Below, in pieces: positions 52,647-60,806 of a stretch of DNA of 64,000 bases. Both the position numbers and the translations under genes were made by a program. Every line of letters starts with the position of its first letter. Within the stretch, counting starts at the first letter, position 1. Origin of the DNA: Streptomyces asiaticus (GTDB lineage Bacteria > Actinomycetota > Actinomycetes > Streptomycetales > Streptomycetaceae); NCBI RefSeq assembly GCF_018138715.1, contig NZ_JAGSHX010000001.1, positions 496,001 to 560,000 on the forward strand, read 5' to 3'. Under the pieces are notes generated by a model, which was given only the letters and a program-made list of their open reading frames with translations, ran no database searches and was not told the DNA's origin.

Positions 52647-53150
52647 ATGAACGAACCCCTGTCGAAGATGGCCCGCCGGACCTCGCTATTGCTCGGTCTC
52701 GGCCTCGTCGTCGCTCCCGCCGTCCCCGGCTGGGCCGCCGCTGGATGGCTATCCCGCCGTTCCGCCACGCTCGACGTCATGAGCTGGTCCCGCAACTACA
52801 ACTTCGCCAAGAGCTTCGCGATCGCCGCCCACGTCGGCTACCCGGCACCTAATCCGTTCACCACCTTCAAGAACGTCATCGCCTCGAAACTGAGGCCGAA
52901 CCTGCGCATCATTGAGGGCGGCGGAGATCTGGAGACCGCCGACGCAACCGACGCCATCAACGCCACGCAGCTGCAGTCGGTCAACGGCACGATCCGCTTC
53001 TTCCTCTGCAACCCGGCCGGTCGCTCCGCCCACCTAAGCAACCTGCGGGCCAAGGGCGGCTTTTTGGTCAGCGCCGACCACGACGGCGCCGAGCCCGGCA
53101 ATGTGTCGCTGACCGCCACCAGGCGCTCGTTCTCCCTGTGCAGCGCTTCC
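52647..53150 (+). pseudogene. Signal peptide joined to a glycosidase C-terminal fragment
   Basis: AAGGAGG and an ATG start a plausible signal peptide (ARRTSLLLGLGLVVAPAVPG). It leads directly into SWSRNYNFAKSFAIAAHVG, then DATDAINATQLQSVNGTIRF, FLCNPAGRSAHLSNLRAKGG FLVSA, which resembles the end of the helical barrel and closing beta domain of DUF5703/GH95-like enzymes. Everything between is missing, and homology ends near 53130 where the convergent GH20 remnant begins. Could be expressed as a short secreted peptide but not as an enzyme. Confidence 0.5.
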
Positions 53151-53164
53151 TGTCGGCCCTGCCC

Positions 53165-54493
53165 GTCAGGCGAAGACCTCGACGGGATAGAGCGAGTAGC
53201 CGTAGCCGGTTCCGCGGGTGATGCCCTGCCTACGGACGTGGCGGGCCGTGGTTGCGGAGAAGGCCAGGGTGTCGCTTCCGGCCGAGGTGCGGCCTCGGCG
53301 CTGAGCCACGGTGCCCCAGGACGTGCCGTCACCGGAGACCTGGATGTCGTAGTCCTTCCCGTACGCCACCCCCCAGTTGAGGCGGACGGACGTGATGCGC
53401 TGCTCGCTGCCGAGGTCCACGTTCAGCCACTCCTTGTCCGCGGTACTGACTGGACCAGCGGGTGGAGGCGTTACCGTCGACAGCGAAGGAGGCGGGGAAA
53501 GCCGGGGTCTCCGTCGAGGACGCGGTCGCCGGGCGGTGATACCCGAGGTCGCCGGGGGTTCGGCCGGAGCCGAGGTAGGTGGTGCCGGGGCCTTTGCCCA
53601 CGGTGGCGACCCGGTTCTGGAAGGCACCGTAGTCAGTGCCTGCCGCCGCGCCGGACCACATCTTCTGGGCGAGGACGTGGAAGCTCTTGTCGATCAGCTC
53701 GTGTCCGGGGCGGCGCGGGCTACGAGCTACCCCAGGCGTGGACCTTCTTGCCGAGCGAACGCACGTAGGGAGAAAGCTCATTGACGTACTCTTTGAACTG
53801 GTCGGCCAGGCTCGTTGGGTATTCGTCGATGCCGATGTGGACGGTAGGCCCCCGGAACCAGGGGACGAATTCGGCGAACACGCTCTTCATGAAGGCGATG
53901 GTCTCCGGCTTGCTCAGGTCCAGATGGTCGGAGTTTCCGCTGTCGAGGCCCAGCTCGGGCTTGAACTCGACGAAGGCCCTGGAGTGCGCGCGCTGATTTC
54001 GTTGTCGTTGATGTGCAGTTGGAGGGCGTTGAGCTTCAACCAGCCCATCCAGCGCAAATACGAGGTGATGAACTCGGGGGTGAAGTAGCGTCGCCCCACG
54101 TCCAGCATGAAGCCGCGTATCGCGTAGTTGGGATAGTCGACGGCTGTTTCGCCGGGCAGGCTCGCGTGGTCCGGGGAGCCGAGGACGGTTTGCAGGAGAG
54201 TTCGGGTTCCGTAGTAGAGGCCCTTGTCGCTTCCGCCCACGATGTCGACCACGCCGTCAGCGACCTTCAGGCGGTATGCCTCGGGGCGCAGCTCTGGTTT
54301 CGCGCCGCCGAAATCGGCGTTGGGGTCGACGCGCAGTGCGATGTCCCCGACGGCTGGGGTGCCTGTGGTGACCGGCGGCCGAAGCGCTGAGTGCTCCTCG
54401 CGGCATGAGGAGAGGGTCGGCGATGAGGGCCAGGGCACCCATGCCCAGGAGTGATCGTCTGGAGGGGTGGGGCGAGATCAAATCGGTGCGCAA
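53165..54493 (-). pseudogene. GH20 beta-N-acetylhexosaminidase with CBM32, broken
   Basis: From ATG 54493: Tat-like signal (RRSLLGMGALALIADPLLMP), then frame break. GH20b domain KPELRPEAYRLKVADGVVDI, catalytic start IRGFMLDVGRRYFTPEFITS and LNALQLHINDNE. A deletion follows, then another frame gives FKPELGLDSGNSDHLDLSKP, VHIGIDEYPTSLA (the Asp-Glu pair survives) and VHAWGSS before a stop. Next comes LAQKMWSGAAAGTDYGAFQN with PGDLGYHRPATASSTETPAF, and last a CBM32 discoidin domain WLNVDLGSEQRITSVRLNWG ending PVEVFA. At least three lesions; no activity expected. Confidence 0.75.
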
Positions 54494-54816
54494 GCGTGCG
54501 GCAGTTCACCCTCTTGTCGTAGGCGCTGAGTCGCAGGCAGTTTCAAGAGCCGAATTCAACAGGCGCGATCACTAGAAGAGTTACGCAGGTAGAGCGCGGT
54601 TCTCGACCGCCCCATCGCCCCGCTGGGAAGGCAAGGGCTAGCGGGGCTGTCGGCCTGCCAGAAAATAGTTTGTCCTCCGAATGGAAAAAGTTAACTCCAG
54701 CACTGCACAGGGTCTTTCGGGCCAGATGAAAGAGGACTACGGTCCGGACGAACTCACCCGCACATGCCGTGCACCTCTCGTATTCCGGTTCCCACCCTTC
54801 ACATGGAGGACGACCC
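54494..54816. other. Intergenic region before the PQQ-type dehydrogenase gene
   Basis: 323 bp between divergent genes, without a gene. AT-richer patch at 54660-54700 (GAAAATAGTTTG, GGAAAAAGTTAACTCC) is the likely promoter/operator zone of the rightward secreted-protein operon. No resemblance to the ROK blocks. Confidence 0.45.
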
Positions 54817-57681
54817 GTGCATAGAGACCGCCCCCAACTCGCAGTACATCGCAAACGGACAGCCCTGTTCGCCGGGCTGATCCTCGCGGTGAGTACGCCC
54901 ACAGTGGCCGCTGCCCACGTGGGTCACGTAGGTCGCGACGGAAAGCAAACCCGCGCTGCCGCTGACCCGATGTTCGCTCAAATCCCCTTGGCCAAGGGGA
55001 CAGACGAGGTGGGCGAGCCGATTTCCATGGCCGTGCTGCCGGACCGCAGTGTCCTGCACACCTCGCGCGACGGCACCCTGCGCCTCACCGACCAGGCGGG
55101 GTCAACGAGCGTTGCCGGGAAGCTGTCCGTCTATTCGCACGACGAGGAGGGTCTGCAAGGCGTCGGCGTCGACCCGGACTTCAAGAACAACCGGGCGATC
55201 TATCTCTACTACGCGCCCAAGCTCGACACCCCGGACGGCGACGCGCCCGGTGAGGGAAGCGCCGACGACTTAGGGAAGTTCGACGGGTCCAACCGCCTCT
55301 CCCGCTTCGTCCTGAAGGACGACGGCACCCTGGACCTGGGGAGCGAGAAGAAGGTCCTCGACGTGCCGGCGTCGCGTGGCCTGTGCTGCCACGTCGGCGG
55401 CGACATCGACTTCGACAAGGACGGAAACCTCTACCTGTCGACCGGCGACGACACCAACCCCTTCGCCTCGGACGGCTACACCCCAATCGACGACCGGGAC
55501 AAGCGCAACCCGGCTTTCGACGCCCGCCGCTCCTCCGGCAACACCAACGACCTGCGCGGCAAGATCCTGCGCATCAAGGTCGCCGACGACGGCTCCTACA
55601 CCGTCCCCGACGGCAATCTCTTCCCCAAGGGCACCGACAAGACCCGTCCCGAGATCTACGCGATGGGCTTCCGCAACCCTTACCGGATGAGCGTCGACAA
55701 GAAGACCGGCACTGTCTATGTCGGCGACTACGGTCCCGACGCCGGTTCCGCCAACCCGGACCGGGGGCCCGGCGGGCAAGTCGAGTTCAACCGGATCACC
55801 AAGCCGGGCAACTTCGGCTGGCCGTACTGCACCGGCAAGAACGACGCCTACGTCGACTACGACTTCGCCACCGGCACGTCGGGTTCGAAGTTCGACTGCA
55901 ACGCGCCCAAGAACGACTCCCGGTTCAACACCGGCCTCACCGACCTGCCACCCGCGCAGCCCGCATGGATCCCCTACGACGGCGGTTCCGTACCGGAGTT
56001 CGGCACCGGCAGCGAGTCCCCGATGGCCGGACCCGTCTACCGTTACGACGAGAGCTCCACGTCGTCGGTGAAGTTTCCCAAGGAGTACGACGGTAACTTC
56101 TTCGCGGGTGAGTACGGGCGCCGCTGGATCAAGCGGATCGAACAGAGCGACGACGGCACCGTCCAGAAGATCAACGATTTCCCGTGGGCCGGAACGCAGG
56201 TCATGGACATGGCCTTCGGTCCGGAGGGAGCACTGTACGTCCTGGACTACGGCACCGGTAGCTTCGGCGGTGACGCCAACTCCGCGCTGTACCGCATCGA
56301 GTACGCCAAGGACGGCCTCACTCCGATCGCCGAGGCGAGCGCCGACCACACCGACGGGGTGGCCCCGCTGAAGGTCTCCTTCACCGGCAAGGCCACCGAC
56401 GGCGACAGCAAGGAGCTGACGTACGCCTGGGACTTCGGGGACGGGGCCAAGGGGGAGGGCCTCACCCCCACCCACACGTACGAGAAGAACGGCACCTACC
56501 AGGCGACCTTCACCGCCAAGGACCCCCAGGGACACACCGGCAGCGCCAACGTGCGCGTCGTCGTGGGCAACACCAAGCCGAAGGTGGAGATCACCACCCC
56601 CGGCGACGGCTCGCTGTACGAGTTCGGCGACCCGGTCCCCTTCAAGGTCAAGGTGACCGACCCCGAGGACAAGGACATCGACTGCTCCAAGGTCACCGTC
56701 CGCTTCAGCCTCGGCCACGACAGCCACGCCCATGAGCTGACCAGGGCCCAGGGCTGCGAAGGCACTCTCCACCCGCCCGTCGACGGTGAGCACGACCACA
56801 ACGCCAACATCTTCGGAGTGGTGGGAGCCGAGTACACCGACAAGGGGGCGAACGGCCAGCAGCCCCTGACCGGCAAGAGCCAGGCCATTCTCCAGCCGCA
56901 CACCCGCCAGGCCGAGCACTTCGCCACCCAAAGCGGCAATGTGAAGATCATCAACAAGGACGCGGCTCACGGCGGCAAGACGGTGGGGGACACCCACAAC
57001 GGTGACTGGATCGCCTTCGACCCGTACCGGCTCACCGGAGCCGGCAAGGTCAAGGCCCGTGTCTCCTCCGGCGGAGCGGGCGGCACGCTCGAGGTGCACA
57101 CCGACTCCCCGACCGGCCCGCTGCACGGTTCGGTCGAGGTCAAGCCGACCGGAGGCTGGGAGACGTTCACCGATGTCGAGTCGTCCCTGAAGGACGTGCC
57201 CGACAGGACCACCAAGCTTTATCTGGTCTTCAAGGGCGGCAGCGGAGCCCTCTTCGACCTCGACGACTTCACGTTCACGATGGGCGACTCCGGTGGCCGG
57301 CGCACCGGCGAGGTGAAGGGCGTGAACGGCAAGTGCATGGACGTGGCCGGAGCCAACTCCGCCGACGAAACCCAGATCCAGCTCTACGGTTGCAACAAGA
57401 CCGACGCCCAGAAGTGGACACTGCCCGGTGACGGCACGATCCGCGCGCTCGGGAAGTGCTTGGACGTGCAGGGGGCGGGCACCGCGGACGACACGAAGAT
57501 CCAGCTCTACACGTGCAACAACACCGTCGCCCAGGAGTGGAAGGCCGAAGGCGACAAGACCCTGCGCAACCCGCACTCCGGCAAGTGCCTGGACGCCGAG
57601 GGCAGCACCTGGGGCGACGGCACCCGCCTGCACCTGTGGACCTGCCACGGCGAGGCCAACCAGCAGTGGACCCTGCCCTAG
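54817..57681 (+). CDS. Secreted PQQ-type sugar dehydrogenase with PKD, CBM6-like and ricin domains
   Basis: 954 aa multidomain extracellular protein. Signal peptide (RTALFAGLILAVSTPTVAAA). Six-bladed glucose/sorbosone dehydrogenase-like propeller: EEGLQGVGVDPDFKNNRAIY, LCCHVGGDIDFDKDGNLYLS, IYAMGFRNPYRMSVDKKTGT, GNFGWPYC, MDMAFGPEGALYVLDYG. Then a PKD domain (LTYAWDFGDGAKGEG), a carbohydrate-binding module of CBM6 type (QSGNVKIINKDAAHGG, GDWIAFDPYRL), and a three-part ricin lectin. GTG at 54817 is preferred (GGAGGA seven bases upstream). It may oxidise sugars or be a PQQ-independent relative; cofactor residues were not verified. Confidence 0.85.
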   Translation: MHRDRPQLAVHRKRTALFAGLILAVSTPTVAAAHVGHVGRDGKQTRAAADPMFAQIPLAKGTDEVGEPISMAVLPDRSVLHTSRDGTLRLTDQAGSTSVAGKLSVYSHDEEGLQGVGVDPDFKNNRAIYLYYAPKLDTPDGDAPGEGSADDLGKFDGSNRLSRFVLKDDGTLDLGSEKKVLDVPASRGLCCHVGGDIDFDKDGNLYLSTGDDTNPFASDGYTPIDDRDKRNPAFDARRSSGNTNDLRGKILRIKVADDGSYTVPDGNLFPKGTDKTRPEIYAMGFRNPYRMSVDKKTGTVYVGDYGPDAGSANPDRGPGGQVEFNRITKPGNFGWPYCTGKNDAYVDYDFATGTSGSKFDCNAPKNDSRFNTGLTDLPPAQPAWIPYDGGSVPEFGTGSESPMAGPVYRYDESSTSSVKFPKEYDGNFFAGEYGRRWIKRIEQSDDGTVQKINDFPWAGTQVMDMAFGPEGALYVLDYGTGSFGGDANSALYRIEYAKDGLTPIAEASADHTDGVAPLKVSFTGKATDGDSKELTYAWDFGDGAKGEGLTPTHTYEKNGTYQATFTAKDPQGHTGSANVRVVVGNTKPKVEITTPGDGSLYEFGDPVPFKVKVTDPEDKDIDCSKVTVRFSLGHDSHAHELTRAQGCEGTLHPPVDGEHDHNANIFGVVGAEYTDKGANGQQPLTGKSQAILQPHTRQAEHFATQSGNVKIINKDAAHGGKTVGDTHNGDWIAFDPYRLTGAGKVKARVSSGGAGGTLEVHTDSPTGPLHGSVEVKPTGGWETFTDVESSLKDVPDRTTKLYLVFKGGSGALFDLDDFTFTMGDSGGRRTGEVKGVNGKCMDVAGANSADETQIQLYGCNKTDAQKWTLPGDGTIRALGKCLDVQGAGTADDTKIQLYTCNNTVAQEWKAEGDKTLRNPHSGKCLDAEGSTWGDGTRLHLWTCHGEANQQWTLP

Positions 57682-57701
57682 CAGAAGGGAGACACCAGAT
57701 C

Positions 57702-59447
57702 ATGCGCATGCATCTCACCAAGACGGCATGCTGGCTCTCGGGCGTGCTGCTGTGCCTCGCGGCATCCCCAGCCGTGGCCTCCCCGGAATCCGTGAAGCAG
57801 GACAAGCCGGCCGGGTCGGTCAAGGCGGCAGCCGACCCCGCGTACAACGTTCTCGTCTTCTCCAAGACCGCGGCCTTCAGACACTCCTCCATCGATGACG
57901 GGATCACCGCCCTGCGGGGCCTGGGCGCGGCGAACAGCTTCACCGTGGACGCCACGGAGGACGCCGGGGCCTTCACCGCCGACAACCTGGCCAAGTACAA
58001 GGCGGTCGTGTTCCTGTCGACCACCGGGGATGTCCTCGACTCCGCCCAGCAGAGCGCGTTCGAGGAGTACATCCAGGGCGGGGGCGGCTATGTGGGCATC
58101 CACGCCGCCGCCGACACCGAGTACGACTGGCCGTTCTACGGCAAGCTCGTGGGGGCCTGGTTCGACTCGCACCCCGCCCAGCAGAACGCCAAGGTCAAGG
58201 TGGAGGACCGGGCACACCCCGCCACCGCGCACCTGGGCAGCACGGGGGAGCGGTTCGACGAGTGGTACAACTACCGCACCAACCCCCGCTCCACGGTGCA
58301 TGTCCTCGCCTCGCTGGACGAGTCCAGCTACTCGGGCGGGAACATGAAAGGTGATCACCCGATCACCTGGTGCCAGAACTACGAGGGCGGCCGCTCCTTC
58401 TACACCGGACTCGGGCACACCGACGAGGCGTACACCGACCCGGCCTTCCAGAAGCAGCTGCTCGGCGGCATCCGTTGGGTAGCGGGCATGAGCAAGGCGG
58501 ACTGCCGCCCTGAGAACGGCTACAAGGCGTTGTTCGACGGCAGCGGCACCACAGGCTGGAAGCAGGCAGGGCCGGGTTCGTTCGAGCTGTCGGACGGCAC
58601 CCTCACCACCAAGGGCGGCATGGGCCTGCTCTGGTACGACGCGCAGGAATTGAAAGGCGATTACTCCATCAAGCTCGACTGGCGCATGCGCGGTGACGAC
58701 AACTCCGGTGTCTACGTGGGCTTCCCGGCCTCCGACGACCCCAACTCAGCGGTGGAGAACGGATACGAGATCCAGATCGACGCCACCGACAGCCCGGACC
58801 ACACCACGGGGGCCGTCTACGGCGCCAAAGCCCCCGACATCAAGGCCCGGGACGCCGCGCTCAACCCGCCCGGCGAGTGGAACACGTACGAGATCAAGGT
58901 CACCGGTGAGCGGCTTGAGGTCTTCCTCAACGGTGTGAAGATCAACGACTTCACGAACACCGACCCGACTCGCAGCCTCCAGGACGGGTACGTCGGTCTC
59001 CAGAACCACAGCGACGGAGACCAGGTGTCGTTCCGCAACGTCCGTGCGAAGACGTCGAGTTCACGCACCGGCGAGGTGAAGGGCGTGCTCGGTAAGTGCT
59101 TGGATGTGAAGGGCGCCAGTTCCGCTGACGAGACCCAGATCCAGCTGTATGGGTGCAACAGGACCGACGCCCAGCAGTGGACGCTCCCGGGCGACGGGAC
59201 GATGCGCGCGCTCGGCAAGTGCCTTGATGTGAAGGGCGCGGGCTCCGCCGACGGCACGAAGATCCAGCTCTACTCCTGCAACGGCACGGTCGCACAGGAG
59301 TGGAAGGCGGAGGGCGACGGCACCGTGCGCAATCCGCATTCCGGGAAGTGCTTGGACGCCGAAGGCAGTACCTGGGGCGACGAGACACCGCTCCACTTGT
59401 GGACCTGCCATGGCAAGGCCAACCAACAGTGGGCTCTGCCTTCCTGA
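57702..59447 (+). CDS. Secreted ThuA-DUF1080-ricin protein
   Basis: 581 aa. Signal peptide (MHLTKTACWLSGVLLCLAAS). ThuA trehalose-utilisation-like domain with NVLVFSKTAAFRHSSIDDGI, GGGGYVGIHAAADTEYDWPF and GRSFYTGLGHTDEAY; then a DUF1080 (3-keto-disaccharide hydrolase) domain from YKALFDGSGTTGWKQAGPGS with LDWRMRGDDNSGVYVGFP; then a three-part ricin lectin nearly identical to that of the preceding protein. 20 bp downstream of that gene, with GAAGGGAGA before the ATG: an operon. ThuA/DUF1080 proteins act on 3-keto sugars, so the pair may oxidise then cleave glycosides outside the cell (inference). Confidence 0.88.
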   Translation: MRMHLTKTACWLSGVLLCLAASPAVASPESVKQDKPAGSVKAAADPAYNVLVFSKTAAFRHSSIDDGITALRGLGAANSFTVDATEDAGAFTADNLAKYKAVVFLSTTGDVLDSAQQSAFEEYIQGGGGYVGIHAAADTEYDWPFYGKLVGAWFDSHPAQQNAKVKVEDRAHPATAHLGSTGERFDEWYNYRTNPRSTVHVLASLDESSYSGGNMKGDHPITWCQNYEGGRSFYTGLGHTDEAYTDPAFQKQLLGGIRWVAGMSKADCRPENGYKALFDGSGTTGWKQAGPGSFELSDGTLTTKGGMGLLWYDAQELKGDYSIKLDWRMRGDDNSGVYVGFPASDDPNSAVENGYEIQIDATDSPDHTTGAVYGAKAPDIKARDAALNPPGEWNTYEIKVTGERLEVFLNGVKINDFTNTDPTRSLQDGYVGLQNHSDGDQVSFRNVRAKTSSSRTGEVKGVLGKCLDVKGASSADETQIQLYGCNRTDAQQWTLPGDGTMRALGKCLDVKGAGSADGTKIQLYSCNGTVAQEWKAEGDGTVRNPHSGKCLDAEGSTWGDETPLHLWTCHGKANQQWALPS

Positions 59448-59489
59448 GCATCGCTTCTGACCTGTAGTCCACTCCGCACCCGAAACGGA

Positions 59490-59528
59490 CCCGTGCCGCG
59501 GCTGCGATTCGAGTCGCCCCGGCACGGG
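59490..59528 (+). terminator. Hairpin after the secreted lectin-enzyme operon
   Basis: CCCGTGCCG and CGGCACGGG form a 9 bp stem around a 21-base loop that can pair further (GCGA/TCGC), about 40 bases after the stop. Confidence 0.6.
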
Positions 59529-59545
59529 CCGTCGACTCATCACGC

Positions 59546-59720
59546 TCACACAGACAGAGCACGCGCACGTGCAGGCAGAGAGGCGCTCGCGGAGCCACCG
59601 TCCACATGGACCGTGGCTCCGCCATCGCCACGTAGCAGAACACGTACGGGAGTCTGGCCGATCGGAGCCCGCGGATCGGTCACGACCACCGCGGTCGCCG
59701 GGTGCGCGGCCGTCGTGGGC
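59546..59720 (-). pseudogene. C-terminal peptide of an unidentified protein, with a hairpin
   Basis: A minus-strand frame ends VVVTDPRAPIGQTPVRVLLR GDGG...ARALSV with good coding bias and no start, so it looks like the tail of a lost gene. GGAGCCAC...GTGGCTCC at 59591-59620, with GTCC/GGAC inside, folds into a nested hairpin within it. Confidence 0.35.
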
Positions 59721-59745
59721 CGGGCCTCCGTCCTGGAAGGCGGAG

Positions 59746-60720
59746 TCAGCGGCCAGGTTCGTAGGTGAGTTGCTTGACCTCGCGCAAGGTGAGGGCGGTC
59801 TCGATGGAGTGGACTCCGTCGAGCGCTCCGATCTTGTTGCTCAGGTAGGTGTACAGGCCGCCGGCGTCGGCATGGAGCGTGGCGGCGACGATGTTGGCCT
59901 GGCCGGTGGTGGCTGCTGCGAAGCGCACTTCGGGATGGGTTGCGAGGGCGTGGCCGACGTCGGCGAGGGCGGCCGGGGCGACGGTGAGCCAGAGCATGGC
60001 GACGACGTCGTTGCCGAGGTGCTCGTGGTCGAACTGTACGTCCAGGTAGAGGACTCCGGTGGAGCGCAGGCGGTCCAGGCGCCGTTTGACCGCGGATTCC
60101 GGCAGGCCGGTGCTCGCCTGGAGTTCGGTGAGCGGGGCCCGGCCGTCGCGGCTGAGGATGGCGAGCAGCGCTTCGTCGGCGTCCTCCAGGACGACGGGGG
60201 CGGTGGCCGGTTCGGTGGGTGGCGGGCTGAGGGCCGCCTGTTCGCCCGGGCTGAGGGCGTTGATCTTGCTGAGCCAGCCGACGGGGCCTCCGCAGAAGTG
60301 GTGCAGCAGACAGTGGGCGCTGACCGAGGTGACGCGGGGGGTGCGTTGGAGGCGGTCGAGGAGGAGTTCGTCCCGGGCCTGCCGGGTGCGTGGCTTCATC
60401 GCGCACATCACTTCCGTGCCGCCCGAGATCACGCTGACGTAGGAGGTGTCGGGGCGCCGGGCGAGGGCGCCCGCCAGCTGTTCGGCGGCGTCCGGCGTGC
60501 AGCGCAGGCGGAGGAGCCAGGTGCCGCGGCCGAGCCGGCTTTCGTCGGTGATGCCGAGCACGCGCAGCTGCACAGTGGCGCCCAGCCGACGGAAGCGGCG
60601 GGCGACGGTCTGGTCGGAGACCCCCAGGGCATGCGCGATCCGGTTGAACGGCGCCCGACCGTCGAGCTGGAGTGCTTGCAGCAGCTTCAGATCGAGTGGA
60701 TCGGGCGCTTGGGGCTGCAC
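59746..60720 (-). CDS. Double Lrp/AsnC-type regulator
   Basis: 324 aa with two AsnC units in tandem: first HTH LKLLQALQLDGRAPFNRIAH and VSDQTVARRFRRLG, sensor strand GTWLLRLRCTPDAAEQLAGA; second HTH EALLAILSRDGRAPLTELQA and LPESAVKRRLDRLRSTG, RAM-like sensor VVAMLWLTVAPAALADVGHA with GQANIVAATLH. One polypeptide thus equals a dimer. The GTG start has GGAG about nine bases upstream. 86 bp downstream of the MFS fusion gene on the same strand; it probably regulates that transporter. Effector unknown, amino acid likely. Confidence 0.87.
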   Translation of the reverse strand: MQPQAPDPLDLKLLQALQLDGRAPFNRIAHALGVSDQTVARRFRRLGATVQLRVLGITDESRLGRGTWLLRLRCTPDAAEQLAGALARRPDTSYVSVISGGTEVMCAMKPRTRQARDELLLDRLQRTPRVTSVSAHCLLHHFCGGPVGWLSKINALSPGEQAALSPPPTEPATAPVVLEDADEALLAILSRDGRAPLTELQASTGLPESAVKRRLDRLRSTGVLYLDVQFDHEHLGNDVVAMLWLTVAPAALADVGHALATHPEVRFAAATTGQANIVAATLHADAGGLYTYLSNKIGALDGVHSIETALTLREVKQLTYEPGR

Positions 60721-60806
60721 TGGTTTCTCCTGCTGTTCGGGGTGGATGTCAGTGAAATGATCCGTCCAGAGGGTGCTCCTCCGCGACCGGTGACCGTCGG
60801 GTCTTC

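Noticed and set aside
55270..57648. Very long minus-strand open frame opposite the PQQ-type dehydrogenase gene
   Set aside because: Antisense shadow caused by high GC; the plus strand has signal peptide, propeller, PKD and ricin motifs, the minus frame has none.
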